This document shows positions 25,982 through 34,237 of a DNA stretch of 37,423 nt, piece by piece. The position numbers and the translations under genes are program-made. The notes beneath the pieces are model-generated. The model was not told where the DNA came from and did not search any database. It was given only the letters and a program-made list of their open reading frames with translations. The stretch covers positions 1 to 37,423 of the forward strand of contig NZ_JAINDZ010000043.1 in the NCBI RefSeq assembly GCF_019802345.1, in the 5' to 3' direction. The DNA is from Methylosinus sp. Sm6 (GTDB lineage: Bacteria; Pseudomonadota; Alphaproteobacteria; Rhizobiales; Beijerinckiaceae). Numbering within the stretch: position 1 is the first letter of the stretch; every line of letters starts with the position of its first letter.

Positions 25982-26905
25982 ATGCTCGAAGGACTTCCGC
26001 CCAATAACGCCAGCCACGGCCTGCGCCTCGTCGCCGACGAGACGTGCGCCCGCGTCGTCGCCGACCTCGTCGTCGAGACCTTCGATCCGGCCGAGACCGC
26101 CGCCGCCGCCTTCGAGGAGCCGGGCGGCGGCGCCTGGGCGGTCGAGGTCTTTTTCGCCGCCGCGCCCGACGAAGCGGCCGTGCGCGCACTGATCGCATCT
26201 GCAGCGGGCGCCGAGTCGGCCGCCGCGGCGCAATTCTTCGAGATTTCGCAACAGGACTGGGTCGGCGCCTCGCTCGCCGGGCTGAAGCCGGTGCGCGCCG
26301 GGCGCTTTCTCGTGCATGGCGCGCACGACCGCGCCGCCGTCGCCGCCAATGATATCGGCCTCGAGATCGAGGCGGCGCTCGCCTTCGGCACCGGCCATCA
26401 CGGCACCACGCTCGGCTGCCTGCGCGCCCTCGTCGACATCTGCGAGCGCCGCCGTCCGCGCCGCGTCCTCGATGTCGGAACCGGCACCGGCGTGCTGGCC
26501 ATCGCCGCCGCGCGCCTGCTGCGCGCGCCCATCGCCTGCGGCGACGCCGATCCGGTCGCCGTCGCCGTGGCGCGCGAGAACGCCCGCGCCAATGGCGTCG
26601 GCGCGCTGGCGCGTCCGGTCGTCGCCCTCGGCGTGCGCCACCAGAGCCTCTCGCCCGCGCGCTATGATCTGATCCTCGCCAATATTCTGGCGAAGCCCTT
26701 GCGCCTGCTCGCCCCTTCGCTCGCCGCCGTCGCGGCTCGCGAGGCGGAGCTGGTCCTCTCCGGCCTTCTCGCGCGCGACGTCGCCGGCGTTCTCGCCGCC
26801 TATCGAGCGCAGGGTTTTTCGCTCGCGCGGCGGCGCGACATCGACGGCTGGGCGACGCTCGTCCTGCGCCGCGGCGGCGAAGCGGCTCGCCCGGCGCGAG
26901 CGTAA
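25982..26905 (+). CDS. prmA: Ribosomal protein L11 methyltransferase, 307 aa
   Basis: SAM-dependent enzyme that trimethylates ribosomal protein L11 in the cytoplasm. The PrmA signature FGTGHHGTTLGCL (about 135-147) precedes SAM motif I VLDVGTGTGVLAIAA (about 162-176) and the catalytic-region motif ANILAKPL. A small N-terminal L11-recognition domain fills residues 1-100. Length fits the family. Shine-Dalgarno pairing before ATG 25982 is poor. The long minus-strand open frame across this gene is an artefact of GC-rich codons. It is divergent from the ketosynthase and precedes the FAD oxidoreductase by 102 bp; no functional link is evident. Confidence 0.94.
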   Translation: MLEGLPPNNASHGLRLVADETCARVVADLVVETFDPAETAAAAFEEPGGGAWAVEVFFAAAPDEAAVRALIASAAGAESAAAAQFFEISQQDWVGASLAGLKPVRAGRFLVHGAHDRAAVAANDIGLEIEAALAFGTGHHGTTLGCLRALVDICERRRPRRVLDVGTGTGVLAIAAARLLRAPIACGDADPVAVAVARENARANGVGALARPVVALGVRHQSLSPARYDLILANILAKPLRLLAPSLAAVAAREAELVLSGLLARDVAGVLAAYRAQGFSLARRRDIDGWATLVLRRGGEAARPARA

Positions 26906-27007
26906 CAGCGAATTAACCACCCCTCGCCATAGTGCCCCTACGCAGCGGAAGCTTCGCGCCTCATCGCGGAGCCGACGCACCGGCGTCAGCGCTTTTTCAG
27001 GGCCGAC

Positions 27008-28507
27008 ATGGACGAGATCATCGAAACGGTCGTCATCGGCGCCGGGCCCGCCGGGCTCACGGCCGCCTATACTCTGGCCAAGCACGGCCGCGACGTTCTC
27101 GTCCTCGAGCAGGACGAGACCTATGTCGGCGGCATCAGCCGCACGGCGAGCTACAAGGGCTTCCTGTTCGACATCGGCGGCCATCGCTTCTTTTCCAAAT
27201 CGAAGGAGATCGTCGATCTCTGGAACGAGCTGCTGCCGGATGATTTCCTCGATCGGCCGCGCCTCTCGCGCATCTATTATCGCGACAAATTCTACGCCTA
27301 TCCGCTGAAGGCGTTCGAGGCGCTGAAGAATCTCGGCCTTCTCGAGAGCGCGCTCTGCGTCGCTTCCTACGCCTATGCGAAAGCCTTTCCGGTGAAGGAG
27401 GCGCGCTCCTTCCATCAATGGGTGCGCAATCAGTTCGGCGAGCGCCTGTTCGGCATTTTCTTCAAGACCTACACCGAGAAGGTGTGGGGCATGAGCTGCG
27501 ATGAGATCTCCGCCGATTGGGCCGCCCAGCGCATCAAGGGATTGAGCCTCGGCGCCGCCGTCCTCGACGGGCTGAAGCGCTCGTTCCGCCGCGGCAGGCG
27601 CGTCGCCTCCAGCGGAACGGCGAAGACGCTGATCGAATCCTTCCGCTATCCGCGCCGCGGGCCGGGCATGATGTGGGAGGCGGCCGCGCGCAAGATGCAG
27701 GCGCTCGGCGGGCGCTTGGCGATGGGCCGCAAGGTCGAAGAGCTCGCCTATGACGAGCGCGCGCGCCTCTGGACGGTCTCGGTCGTCTGCGCCGACGGGA
27801 GCAAGGAGAGTTTTCGCGCGCGGCGCATTCTCTCCTCGGCGCCGCTGCGCGAGGTGATGAACGCGCTGGAGCCGAGGCCCCTCTCGCTGTTCAATGCGCG
27901 CGCGCTCTCCTATCGCGACTTCCTGACGGTCGTGCTGATCGGCCGGCCGCAGAAGGAGCTGCCGGACAATTGGGTCTATATCCATGATCCGTCGGTGAAG
28001 GTCGGCCGCGTGCAGAATTTCAAATCCTGGTCGCCGGAGATGATCGCCGACGGCGTCTCCACCTGTCTCGGCCTCGAATATTTCTGCTTCGAGGGCGACG
28101 GACTATGGAACGCGCCCGACGTCGATCTCGTCGCGCTCGCCAAGGCGGAGATCGACAAGATCGGCCTCATGAACGCCGACGATGTCTATGACGCCTGTGT
28201 CGTGCGCCAGCCCAAGGCCTATCCGGTCTATGATGAAGCCTATGCGGAGAATGTGAAGGCGATCCGCCTCGAGATCGCCACGCGCTTCCCGACGCTGCAT
28301 CCGATCGGCCGCAACGGCATGCACAAATACAATAATCAGGATCATGCGATGATGACCGGCATGCTGACCGCGCTCAACATCGTCGCCGGCCGTACGATCT
28401 ATGACGTCTGGGGCGTGAACGAGGACGCCGAATATGCCGAGCAGGGCGTCGCCGGAGCCGAGGCGGCGCTCGCCAGCGAGCGGCTCACGCCGAAGCGGGT
28501 CGCCTGA
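27008..28507 (+). CDS. FAD-dependent oxidoreductase, UDP-galactopyranose-mutase / amine-oxidase-like, 499 aa
   Basis: The Rossmann FAD-binding motif GAGPAGLTAAYTLAKHG is at 11-27 with the ribose-binding Glu34. The DIGGHRFFSKS motif at 55-65 marks the UDP-galactopyranose mutase / protoporphyrinogen-oxidase-like group. Lengthy similarity to classical Glf is not obvious, and the natural substrate of this subgroup is not known to me. ATG 27008 has AGGG about 6 nt upstream. It abuts the GtrA gene (TGA then GTG with no spacer), which overlaps the GT-C gene, so the three form a translationally coupled unit. That context points to modification or flipping of a lipid-linked sugar. Confidence 0.87.
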   Translation: MDEIIETVVIGAGPAGLTAAYTLAKHGRDVLVLEQDETYVGGISRTASYKGFLFDIGGHRFFSKSKEIVDLWNELLPDDFLDRPRLSRIYYRDKFYAYPLKAFEALKNLGLLESALCVASYAYAKAFPVKEARSFHQWVRNQFGERLFGIFFKTYTEKVWGMSCDEISADWAAQRIKGLSLGAAVLDGLKRSFRRGRRVASSGTAKTLIESFRYPRRGPGMMWEAAARKMQALGGRLAMGRKVEELAYDERARLWTVSVVCADGSKESFRARRILSSAPLREVMNALEPRPLSLFNARALSYRDFLTVVLIGRPQKELPDNWVYIHDPSVKVGRVQNFKSWSPEMIADGVSTCLGLEYFCFEGDGLWNAPDVDLVALAKAEIDKIGLMNADDVYDACVVRQPKAYPVYDEAYAENVKAIRLEIATRFPTLHPIGRNGMHKYNNQDHAMMTGMLTALNIVAGRTIYDVWGVNEDAEYAEQGVAGAEAALASERLTPKRVA

Positions 28508-28948
28508 GTGCGCCCGCGCTTCGCGCTCGCCGCCGTTCCGCGCGTGATCGGCGATCTCGTCAAATACGGCCTCGCCAGCGTCGCGGCGCTGGCGCTGGAT
28601 TATTCGCTGCTGCTGCTCTGCCATGAGGCGCTCGGGATTTCCTATCCGATCGCCGCGGCGATCGGCTTCTCCTGCGGACTCGCGCTGGTCTATCTCTCGA
28701 GCATCTGGTTCGTGTTCGAGGATCGGCGCAGCATTCGCCCCGGCCTCGAATTCACCGCCTTCGTGGCGATCGGCCTCGCCGGCCTCCTGCTCACGGAAGC
28801 GCTGATGCATGTTCTCGTCGAGCGCCTCGGTCTTTCGCCCGCGCTCGCCAAGGTTCCGACCGCCGGCTTCGTGTTCCTGTTCAATTTTGTCGCGCGTCGC
28901 GGCCTGTTGTTCTCGGGTCCAGCGCCCCGCGCCCGGGCGTCTGCGTGA
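28508..28948 (+). CDS. GtrA-family membrane protein, 146 aa
   Basis: A small inner-membrane protein with four predicted helices (about 15-33, 42-62, 76-97, 110-133). It carries the GtrA pattern VKYGLASVAALALDYSLLLL near the N-terminus and a C-terminal FNFVARRGLLF segment. GtrA proteins are proposed flippases for undecaprenyl-phosphate-linked sugars. It starts with GTG immediately after the oxidoreductase stop and ends in a GTGA overlap with the next gene. It is a likely partner of the GT-C protein. Confidence 0.9.
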   Translation: MRPRFALAAVPRVIGDLVKYGLASVAALALDYSLLLLCHEALGISYPIAAAIGFSCGLALVYLSSIWFVFEDRRSIRPGLEFTAFVAIGLAGLLLTEALMHVLVERLGLSPALAKVPTAGFVFLFNFVARRGLLFSGPAPRARASA

Positions 28949-30795
28949 GCGCCGCAAGTTTCGAGCACACGGCGCCGCGCGCGCGAAAGGCGCGCGCTTT
29001 CCCACTTTGGCCGGCGATCGCATCGGCCGTGCTCGCCGCCGCGCTGCTCGCTCTCGCGCGGGCGCGCGCGGTGTGGAGCGCGGGCGAGTTCTTCGATTCC
29101 GACGACGCCATGCGCGCCGTGCAGATGCGCGATCTCGTCGCTGGCCAGGGCTGGTTCGACATGAACGCCCATCGCGTCGATCCGCCCGCCGGCCTCGTCA
29201 TGCATTGGACGCGGATCGTCGATGTTCCGCTCGCCGCGCTCGATCTCTTGTTCGGGCTGTTCCTCGCCCCCGAGGCGGCCGAGCGCGCGACGCGGCTCGT
29301 CTTTCCGCTCGCCTGCCTCGCCGCGCTGTTTGCGCTCGCGGCGTTTTTCGCGCGTGCATTGCAGAGCGAGCCTGACGGCTCGCGGCCCGGCGCCGCTCTG
29401 GACCGCGAGCCTTCAGGCGCGCTTCGAACTGTCGCCTTCGTGGCCGTCTGGCTCGTCTTCCTCTCCGCGCCGAGCCTCGGCCAGTTCGCGCCGGGGCGCA
29501 TCGATCATCATGCGCCGCAGATCGTGCTGCTGATGGCGACGTTCGGCCTGTTCGTCAAAGGCCTCGATCCGGCGACGCCGCGCGCTTTGCTCGGCGCCGC
29601 CGCGACCATGGCGCTCTCCTTCGCCATCAGCCTCGAGAACCTCCCTTTTTTCGTCGCTCTGATCGCCTCGGCCGCGCTGCTGTTCGTGCAAGAAGGCGAG
29701 CGCTCGAGCGGGCGGATACTCTGCTTCGCGCTCGGGCTGTTCGTCTTCTTTCCCCTTTGCTACGCGGCGGTGATCGCGCCGTCGCGTTACGCGCTTTCGG
29801 CCTGCGACGCCCTCTCCGCCGTTCATCTCTTCGCCATGCTCGGCGGCGCGGCCGGTCTCGCGGCGCTCGCGCTGGTCTCGCCGCGCCTCGTGACGGCGAA
29901 GCGCCGCGCCTTCGGCGTCGCGCTCGCCGGCGCGGTCCCGCTGGCGTCGATTCTTCTGACGGCGCCGCAATGTCTCGGCGACCCGCTCGGCGGGCTCGAT
30001 CCGCTGCTGCGCGAGCTCTGGCTCTCGCATGTGACGGAAGCGAAGCCGCTCGCCGCGGTCGCCGATGATCCGGCCGCCCTCGGCGCCACCGCGATTCCGG
30101 TCCTGCTCGGCCTCGCCGCGGCGCTCGGCTTCGCCTGGCGCGAACGCGGCGTCGCGCGCCGGCGCTGGGCGACATTGGCGGCGGCGATCGCCATCGGCTT
30201 CGCCGCTGCGCTGTGGCAAGTCCGCGTGTTCTCCTCGGTGACGCCGCTCGCCATGGTCGCGCTCGCCGGCGCCGTCGCGGCGGCGACGCGCCCTCTCGCC
30301 CATTCGGCGCTGCTGCGCGCGCTCGCGGCGAGCGTCGCCGCGCTCGCCGTCTCGCCCATGGGGCTCGCTTTGGCGCTGCATTCGAGCCATGACGCCGCGC
30401 CGCGGCCGAACGCCCGCGCCTGTCTCGAGAGCGCCGCCTTCACGCCGCTCGCCGCTCTCGCGCCGGCGCGGATCGCCGCGCCGATCGACATGGGCGCGCA
30501 TCTCCTCGCCTTCACGCCTCATTCCGTCTTCGCCGCGCCCTATCACCGCGACAATCATGGCGGCCGCATCGTGCTCGACGCCTTTCTCGCGCCGCCCGAG
30601 CAGGCGGAACGGCTGCTGCGCGAGGCCGGCGCCGATCTCGTCCTGTGGTGCGGCGACGGCGAGACGGCCGCCGCGCTCCGGTCGCGCGCGGGCCTGGCGG
30701 CGGCGCTGGCGCGCGGCGAAGCGCCCGCATGGCTGATGGAAATTCCGCTGCCGGACACGCCCATCCGTGTTTTCGCCTTGCGGCCGGCGCAATAA
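28945..30795 (+). CDS. Polytopic GT-C glycosyltransferase-like protein, PglB/STT3-like features, 616 aa
   Basis: A very hydrophobic N-terminal ~475 residues with about a dozen membrane segments and a soluble C-terminal ~130 residues. Two features resemble oligosaccharyltransferases (STT3/PglB/AglB). One is an acidic FFDSDDAMR at 49-57 in the first external loop, followed by DPPAGLVMHWTR; the other is GRIDHHAPQ at 184-192, like the D-x-HH motif. I do not see a clear WWDYG-type motif in the C-terminal part, so it may transfer a single sugar or act on lipid instead of protein. It starts with GTG 28945, overlapping gtrA by 4 bp. Low-complexity Ala/Leu content limits certainty. Confidence 0.7.
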   Translation: MSAASFEHTAPRARKARAFPLWPAIASAVLAAALLALARARAVWSAGEFFDSDDAMRAVQMRDLVAGQGWFDMNAHRVDPPAGLVMHWTRIVDVPLAALDLLFGLFLAPEAAERATRLVFPLACLAALFALAAFFARALQSEPDGSRPGAALDREPSGALRTVAFVAVWLVFLSAPSLGQFAPGRIDHHAPQIVLLMATFGLFVKGLDPATPRALLGAAATMALSFAISLENLPFFVALIASAALLFVQEGERSSGRILCFALGLFVFFPLCYAAVIAPSRYALSACDALSAVHLFAMLGGAAGLAALALVSPRLVTAKRRAFGVALAGAVPLASILLTAPQCLGDPLGGLDPLLRELWLSHVTEAKPLAAVADDPAALGATAIPVLLGLAAALGFAWRERGVARRRWATLAAAIAIGFAAALWQVRVFSSVTPLAMVALAGAVAAATRPLAHSALLRALAASVAALAVSPMGLALALHSSHDAAPRPNARACLESAAFTPLAALAPARIAAPIDMGAHLLAFTPHSVFAAPYHRDNHGGRIVLDAFLAPPEQAERLLREAGADLVLWCGDGETAAALRSRAGLAAALARGEAPAWLMEIPLPDTPIRVFALRPAQ

Positions 30796-30835
30796 TATCG
30801 CGTCCCTCGTTCTGGCCCGCCCGCACAGGATTCCC

Positions 30836-31816
30836 ATGCTGTCCCGCCCATTCGACCGCCGCCGGCTGCTCCTCGCCGCGTCGAGCCTCTGTCTCGGAGG
30901 CGGCGCCTTCGCCGATTCGCCTCGCGAGACGGAAGAGGATCTGCAGGTGCGCGTCGACAACAGATCGGCGCCCGAGCTCTGCGCCGAGAAGGACAATATC
31001 GAGCTCGATTTCGTTTCCCCGCGCGTGCGCGCCATGCGCGTGCAGGCCATTCATCCGTCCTATATCGGAATGATCGGCTCCGACCGCTGGGCCCCGGACT
31101 GGACGAGCTGCGATCTCTCGCATGATCCCAAATTCGCGGCCGACGCGCGTCGCCTCACCTTTTGGGAGACGCCGGAATTCTGGCTGGTCGGCTATACTTT
31201 CCCCTCCTTCTGGCGGCCGAACGACGTGCCGGTGCGCGTCGGCGACCGGATCGAGAAGGGCTTCCATCTCGTTCAGCTGTGGATGCTCTATCGCGAGCGC
31301 GCCGAGGAGATCCTCGTCTTCTATCCGCCGGACGGCTATTGGCGCGCGCGGCCCTTGCCGTTCGAGGACATGCGCTGGACGGCCTATGGCTCGTCCTTTC
31401 TCATCGGGCCCGTCGAGGTGAAGGAACGCCCGATCGTCGCCCTGAGAGAGGTTGTTTTCGATCCGCAGACGCGCAGCTTCACGCTGCGCTTCAAGCGCGG
31501 CGGCGAGGCGCGGCTGAGGCTCTCCTCGATCGATCAGGATCGCGTCGTTCTCGACGTCTCCTATAGCGAAGCTATGCCGGACAACCTGCCCTTCGCCTCG
31601 CTGCGCTCGATGTACACGACGCAGTCGATGAGCGACGCGGCGCTGGTCGCCTGGCGCGCCAAGCGCGGCAATGGCTGGCAGGAGTCGCCGGTGATCGGCT
31701 TTCCGGGCGCGCCGGCGACGGAAATCTGGGTCGGCCGGCACATGCCCTCGCGGCACAATCTCTCGGCCCCGGACATGGTGTTCGGCAAGTTCCGCGCCGC
31801 GGCGAATGGCAAGTGA
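30836..31816 (+). CDS. Exported protein of unknown function, possible Tat signal, 326 aa
   Basis: I do not recognise this family. The N-terminus has consecutive arginines then a hydrophobic run and AFA (FDRRRLLLAAS...GGGAFA), fitting a Tat-type or Sec signal with cleavage near residue 26. The mature part is rich in Trp and aromatic residues (WETPEFWLVGYTFPSFWRPNDVP) and looks like a beta-rich soluble domain. ATG 30836 is chosen because of AGGA 6-9 nt upstream and because it starts the signal peptide. It lies 40 bp after the GT-C gene on the same strand, so it may act in the periplasm with that system. No catalytic motif is evident. Confidence 0.75.
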   Translation: MLSRPFDRRRLLLAASSLCLGGGAFADSPRETEEDLQVRVDNRSAPELCAEKDNIELDFVSPRVRAMRVQAIHPSYIGMIGSDRWAPDWTSCDLSHDPKFAADARRLTFWETPEFWLVGYTFPSFWRPNDVPVRVGDRIEKGFHLVQLWMLYRERAEEILVFYPPDGYWRARPLPFEDMRWTAYGSSFLIGPVEVKERPIVALREVVFDPQTRSFTLRFKRGGEARLRLSSIDQDRVVLDVSYSEAMPDNLPFASLRSMYTTQSMSDAALVAWRAKRGNGWQESPVIGFPGAPATEIWVGRHMPSRHNLSAPDMVFGKFRAAANGK

Positions 31817-31901
31817 CGGCGCCGGCCCGGCGAGCCGCGGCCGCGCCGCCCCAGAGCCCATCGCTTCGTCGCGACGCCGCTCGCACTGACGGAACGCTCG
31901 C

Positions 31902-32810
31902 ATGACCCGGCGCCTCATCCTGCTCGATGTCGCGCGCGGCCTCGCGGTCGCGGCGATGTTCGCCTTTCACTTCACCTGGGATCTCGGCCATTTCCGCTAT
32001 ATCGATCCGGCCATGCCCTATGCGCCGGCGTTCAAGCTGTTCGGCCACTCTATCGCGGCGACCTTTCTGTTCGTGGCCGGCGTCTCGCTCGCGCTTGCGC
32101 ATGTCGTCTTCCGCCCGCGCGCCTATTTTCGCCGACTGGCGGCGATCACGGCGGCGGCGGCGCTGGTGACGGTCGCGACCTGGCTCGCCTTTCCTTCGGC
32201 TTTCGTTTTCTTCGGCATTCTGCACTGCATCGCCGCCGCCAGCCTGCTCGCGCTGCCGTTCCTGCTTCTGCCGGCGGCGGCGGCGCTGCTCGCCGGCGCG
32301 GCGCTCGCCGCGGCGCCGATCTTCGCGCGCGACGCCTTCTTCGACGCGCCCCTCTGGTGGTGGACGGGACTTTCGACCTTCGAGCCGCTCGCCAACGACT
32401 ACCGTCCGGTCACGCCCTGGGCCGGCGTTCTCGTCCTCGGCGTCGGCGCGGCGAAGCTCGCGCGCTCCAGACTGCGCGCAGCCGACGGGGAAGCGCGGCC
32501 CGGAGCGGCGACGCGCGGCCTCGCCTTTCTCGGCCGCCACAGCCTCGCGCTCTATCTCCTGCATCAACCCTTGCTGTTCGCGGGCTTCTCGGCGCTCGCG
32601 CTCGCCCTGCCGCAAGAACATTCGGCCGGCTTCGCCGAGGCCTGCCTCGCCCGATGCGTCGCCTCCGGCGCGAGCGCGACCACCTGCCGGGCGGCCTGCG
32701 ATTGCACGGCGCGCGAGATCGAGCGGCGCGACGCTCTCGCCGGGGCCGCGAGCGAGGCCGAAAGGCGCAGCCGCATCGACGCCATCGCCCGCGCCTGCGT
32801 GGCGCAGTAA
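31902..32810 (+). CDS. DUF1624 / HGSNAT-like membrane protein with Cys-rich tail, 302 aa
   Basis: An integral membrane protein. It begins RLILLDVARGLAVAAMFAFHFTWDLGHF, the signature of the DUF1624 group related to heparan-alpha-glucosaminide N-acetyltransferase and acyltransferase-3-like proteins. Several further helices follow, with WWWTGLSTFEPLANDYRPVTPWAG between them and HSLALYLLHQPLLF as a late helix. The last ~65 residues are hydrophilic with six cysteines (pattern C-x3-C ... C-x3-C-x-C ... C). It may transfer acyl groups across the membrane (inference from the family). It is the last gene of the plus-strand run, convergent with the next minus-strand gene. Confidence 0.8.
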   Translation: MTRRLILLDVARGLAVAAMFAFHFTWDLGHFRYIDPAMPYAPAFKLFGHSIAATFLFVAGVSLALAHVVFRPRAYFRRLAAITAAAALVTVATWLAFPSAFVFFGILHCIAAASLLALPFLLLPAAAALLAGAALAAAPIFARDAFFDAPLWWWTGLSTFEPLANDYRPVTPWAGVLVLGVGAAKLARSRLRAADGEARPGAATRGLAFLGRHSLALYLLHQPLLFAGFSALALALPQEHSAGFAEACLARCVASGASATTCRAACDCTAREIERRDALAGAASEAERRSRIDAIARACVAQ

Positions 32811-32883
32811 CGTCAGGAGGCCCGCTTCCCCGCCCTCGCCTGCGAAGAGCGGCGCCCTTGCAGTTTCGTCGAAGGCGAGCGCC

Positions 32884-33891
32884 TCACGGGCGCGGCGAGA
32901 TATGCGACACGCGGAAGAAGGCCGAAACGAGCTTCACGAGGACGCCGACGAAGCCGGATCCGCCATAGAGAGCGCCCTTGTTGAGCTGCGCATAGACATA
33001 GGCCGGCGCCTCGGATCGATTGGTCATCTCGCAGACGAGCACGCCTTCACGCGCACGGATCGATTCCAGCAGAATTCCCGTTGCGGCGATCCACTCCCCC
33101 CAAGCCGCGCGCAGTCCCGGCCCGGCTGCGGCCGCAGCCGGGCCGGCCGCAGAGTGCGCCTCGTCCGCGTCCTCGTCGTCTGGATGGCGGCGGCTGGTCG
33201 GACGCAGCTTCGAATCGATATTGGCCGTCGCGGCGATCACATTGCCGAGCGCAAAATCGCGGCTCTCGCCCGGCTCCAGCCGTTCGCGCCACACCATTGT
33301 GCGACCGGAGAGGCAGAGCACGGCGCCGTCGCCGCGCTCGTCGAGCGCGCTCGTCGTGTAGACGTAGGGAGCCCGCGCCCAGCTCATGGTGGCCGCGTCG
33401 CAAGGAATGGAGCGGATCGCCACCTCGGCCGAGGAGCAGAGATAGGCGGGCTGCAGAAACTTCAGCGAGGGCGCCCCCTCGCGCGCCAGCTCGGCGAGAT
33501 CGATCTTCTCGACGACATTGCCGTCGCCGGCCGACAGCAGAATCTGCCGCTGATGCGTGATGGTGGCGACGCGATTGAGCCGCACGTCGCCGCCGCCGCA
33601 GAAAATCTGCAGGAAGGCGCGCATTTCGCTGGCCAGAGCGGAACGTTGCGGGAGGGGATGCGGGCTCTGACGCGGGATCGTCTTGACGCCCGGCCAGCGG
33701 CACACGGAGCGATTGGGGCGGTCGAAAAAGGAGGCGTTGGGGCCGAGCGTGACAACGAGGCCCTCGCCTCCGTCGAGCAGGCGGAAATCGCTCTCGCCCT
33801 CGGAAAGACGCGGACGATCCGGGCTGAAGAAGGGGTTATTGGCGATGCTGCGAAGACCGAGATCGAGGAAATAGGTCGGCGAGAGATACAT
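32884..33891 (-). CDS. Protein of unknown function, 335 aa
   Basis: I do not recognise it with confidence. It looks soluble, without a signal peptide, and beta-rich with many short strands. The segment ILLSAGDGNVVEKIDL and the later GDGAVLCLSGRTMVWRERLEPGESRDFALGNVIAAT faintly recall AIM24-like proteins, but that is only an impression. An Ala/Gly/Pro low-complexity linker interrupts it near residues 248-262 after an acidic stretch (DDEDADEAH). The start ATG 33891 has AAAGGAA about 9 nt upstream. It is convergent with the DUF1624 gene and lies 346 bp from the terminator side of the large glycosyltransferase, so it probably has its own promoter in that gap. Confidence 0.7.
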   Translation of the reverse strand: MYLSPTYFLDLGLRSIANNPFFSPDRPRLSEGESDFRLLDGGEGLVVTLGPNASFFDRPNRSVCRWPGVKTIPRQSPHPLPQRSALASEMRAFLQIFCGGGDVRLNRVATITHQRQILLSAGDGNVVEKIDLAELAREGAPSLKFLQPAYLCSSAEVAIRSIPCDAATMSWARAPYVYTTSALDERGDGAVLCLSGRTMVWRERLEPGESRDFALGNVIAATANIDSKLRPTSRRHPDDEDADEAHSAAGPAAAAAGPGLRAAWGEWIAATGILLESIRAREGVLVCEMTNRSEAPAYVYAQLNKGALYGGSGFVGVLVKLVSAFFRVSHISPRP

Positions 33892-34163
33892 GCGGACTAT
33901 TCCTTTCCCCTGCGGAGTGGGCCGAATAAGCGGAACAGCCGAGGCTTTGCGCGGGACTGGAAGCTCCGATTATGGATAGAGCCGATGACAGGACGATCAA
34001 GCTTCACGGGTGCGGGAACGAGGAAGAACCGTACGTGATTTTGCGCATGCGCTGCGAAGACGGGCGGCATTCTACGTGCGCCCCCGATCGGAAAACCAGT
34101 TGTTCGCAAAAGGGCTCGGCGGCGCAGCCGGGTCGTCGACAGGCTCACGCCTGCCGGCGACGA
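33892..34163. other. Non-coding gap upstream of the unknown 335-aa gene
   Basis: With the terminator this gap spans 346 bp. It must hold the promoter of the minus-strand gene starting at 33891, but I see no strong -35/-10 pair. Short open frames here look random. Confidence 0.4.
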
Positions 34164-34201
34164 CAAAAATAAAAATCGGACGCGGCGGTTTCGCCGCCGC
34201 G
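34164..34201 (-). terminator. Intrinsic terminator of the large glycosyltransferase gene
   Basis: A perfect 8-bp GC stem (CGCGGCGG and CCGCCGCG, 34181-34201) with a 5-nt loop. On the minus strand it is followed by a T-rich tract TTTTTATTTTT (about 34165-34176). It lies about 37 nt after the stop at 34238. Confidence 0.88.
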
Positions 34202-34237
34202 ACGTTGGCCCGGCGCGCCGAGGCCCGACGCCCGCCT

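Noticed and set aside
25769-27985. 738-residue open frame on the minus strand across prmA and the oxidoreductase
   Set aside because: It is antisense to two clearly recognised genes, is rich in Arg/Ala/Gly/Asp/Glu low complexity and shows no domain; it is a GC-codon artefact.
29413-31050. 545-residue minus-strand open frame opposite the GT-C gene
   Set aside because: Arg/Glu/Ala-rich antisense shadow; the plus frame has membrane helices and the D-x-HH-like motif.
32811-32883. Terminator between the convergent DUF1624 and 335-aa genes
   Set aside because: Only a CTCGCCT/AGGCGAG pairing across about 30 nt, with no T-tract, so it is too weak to list.
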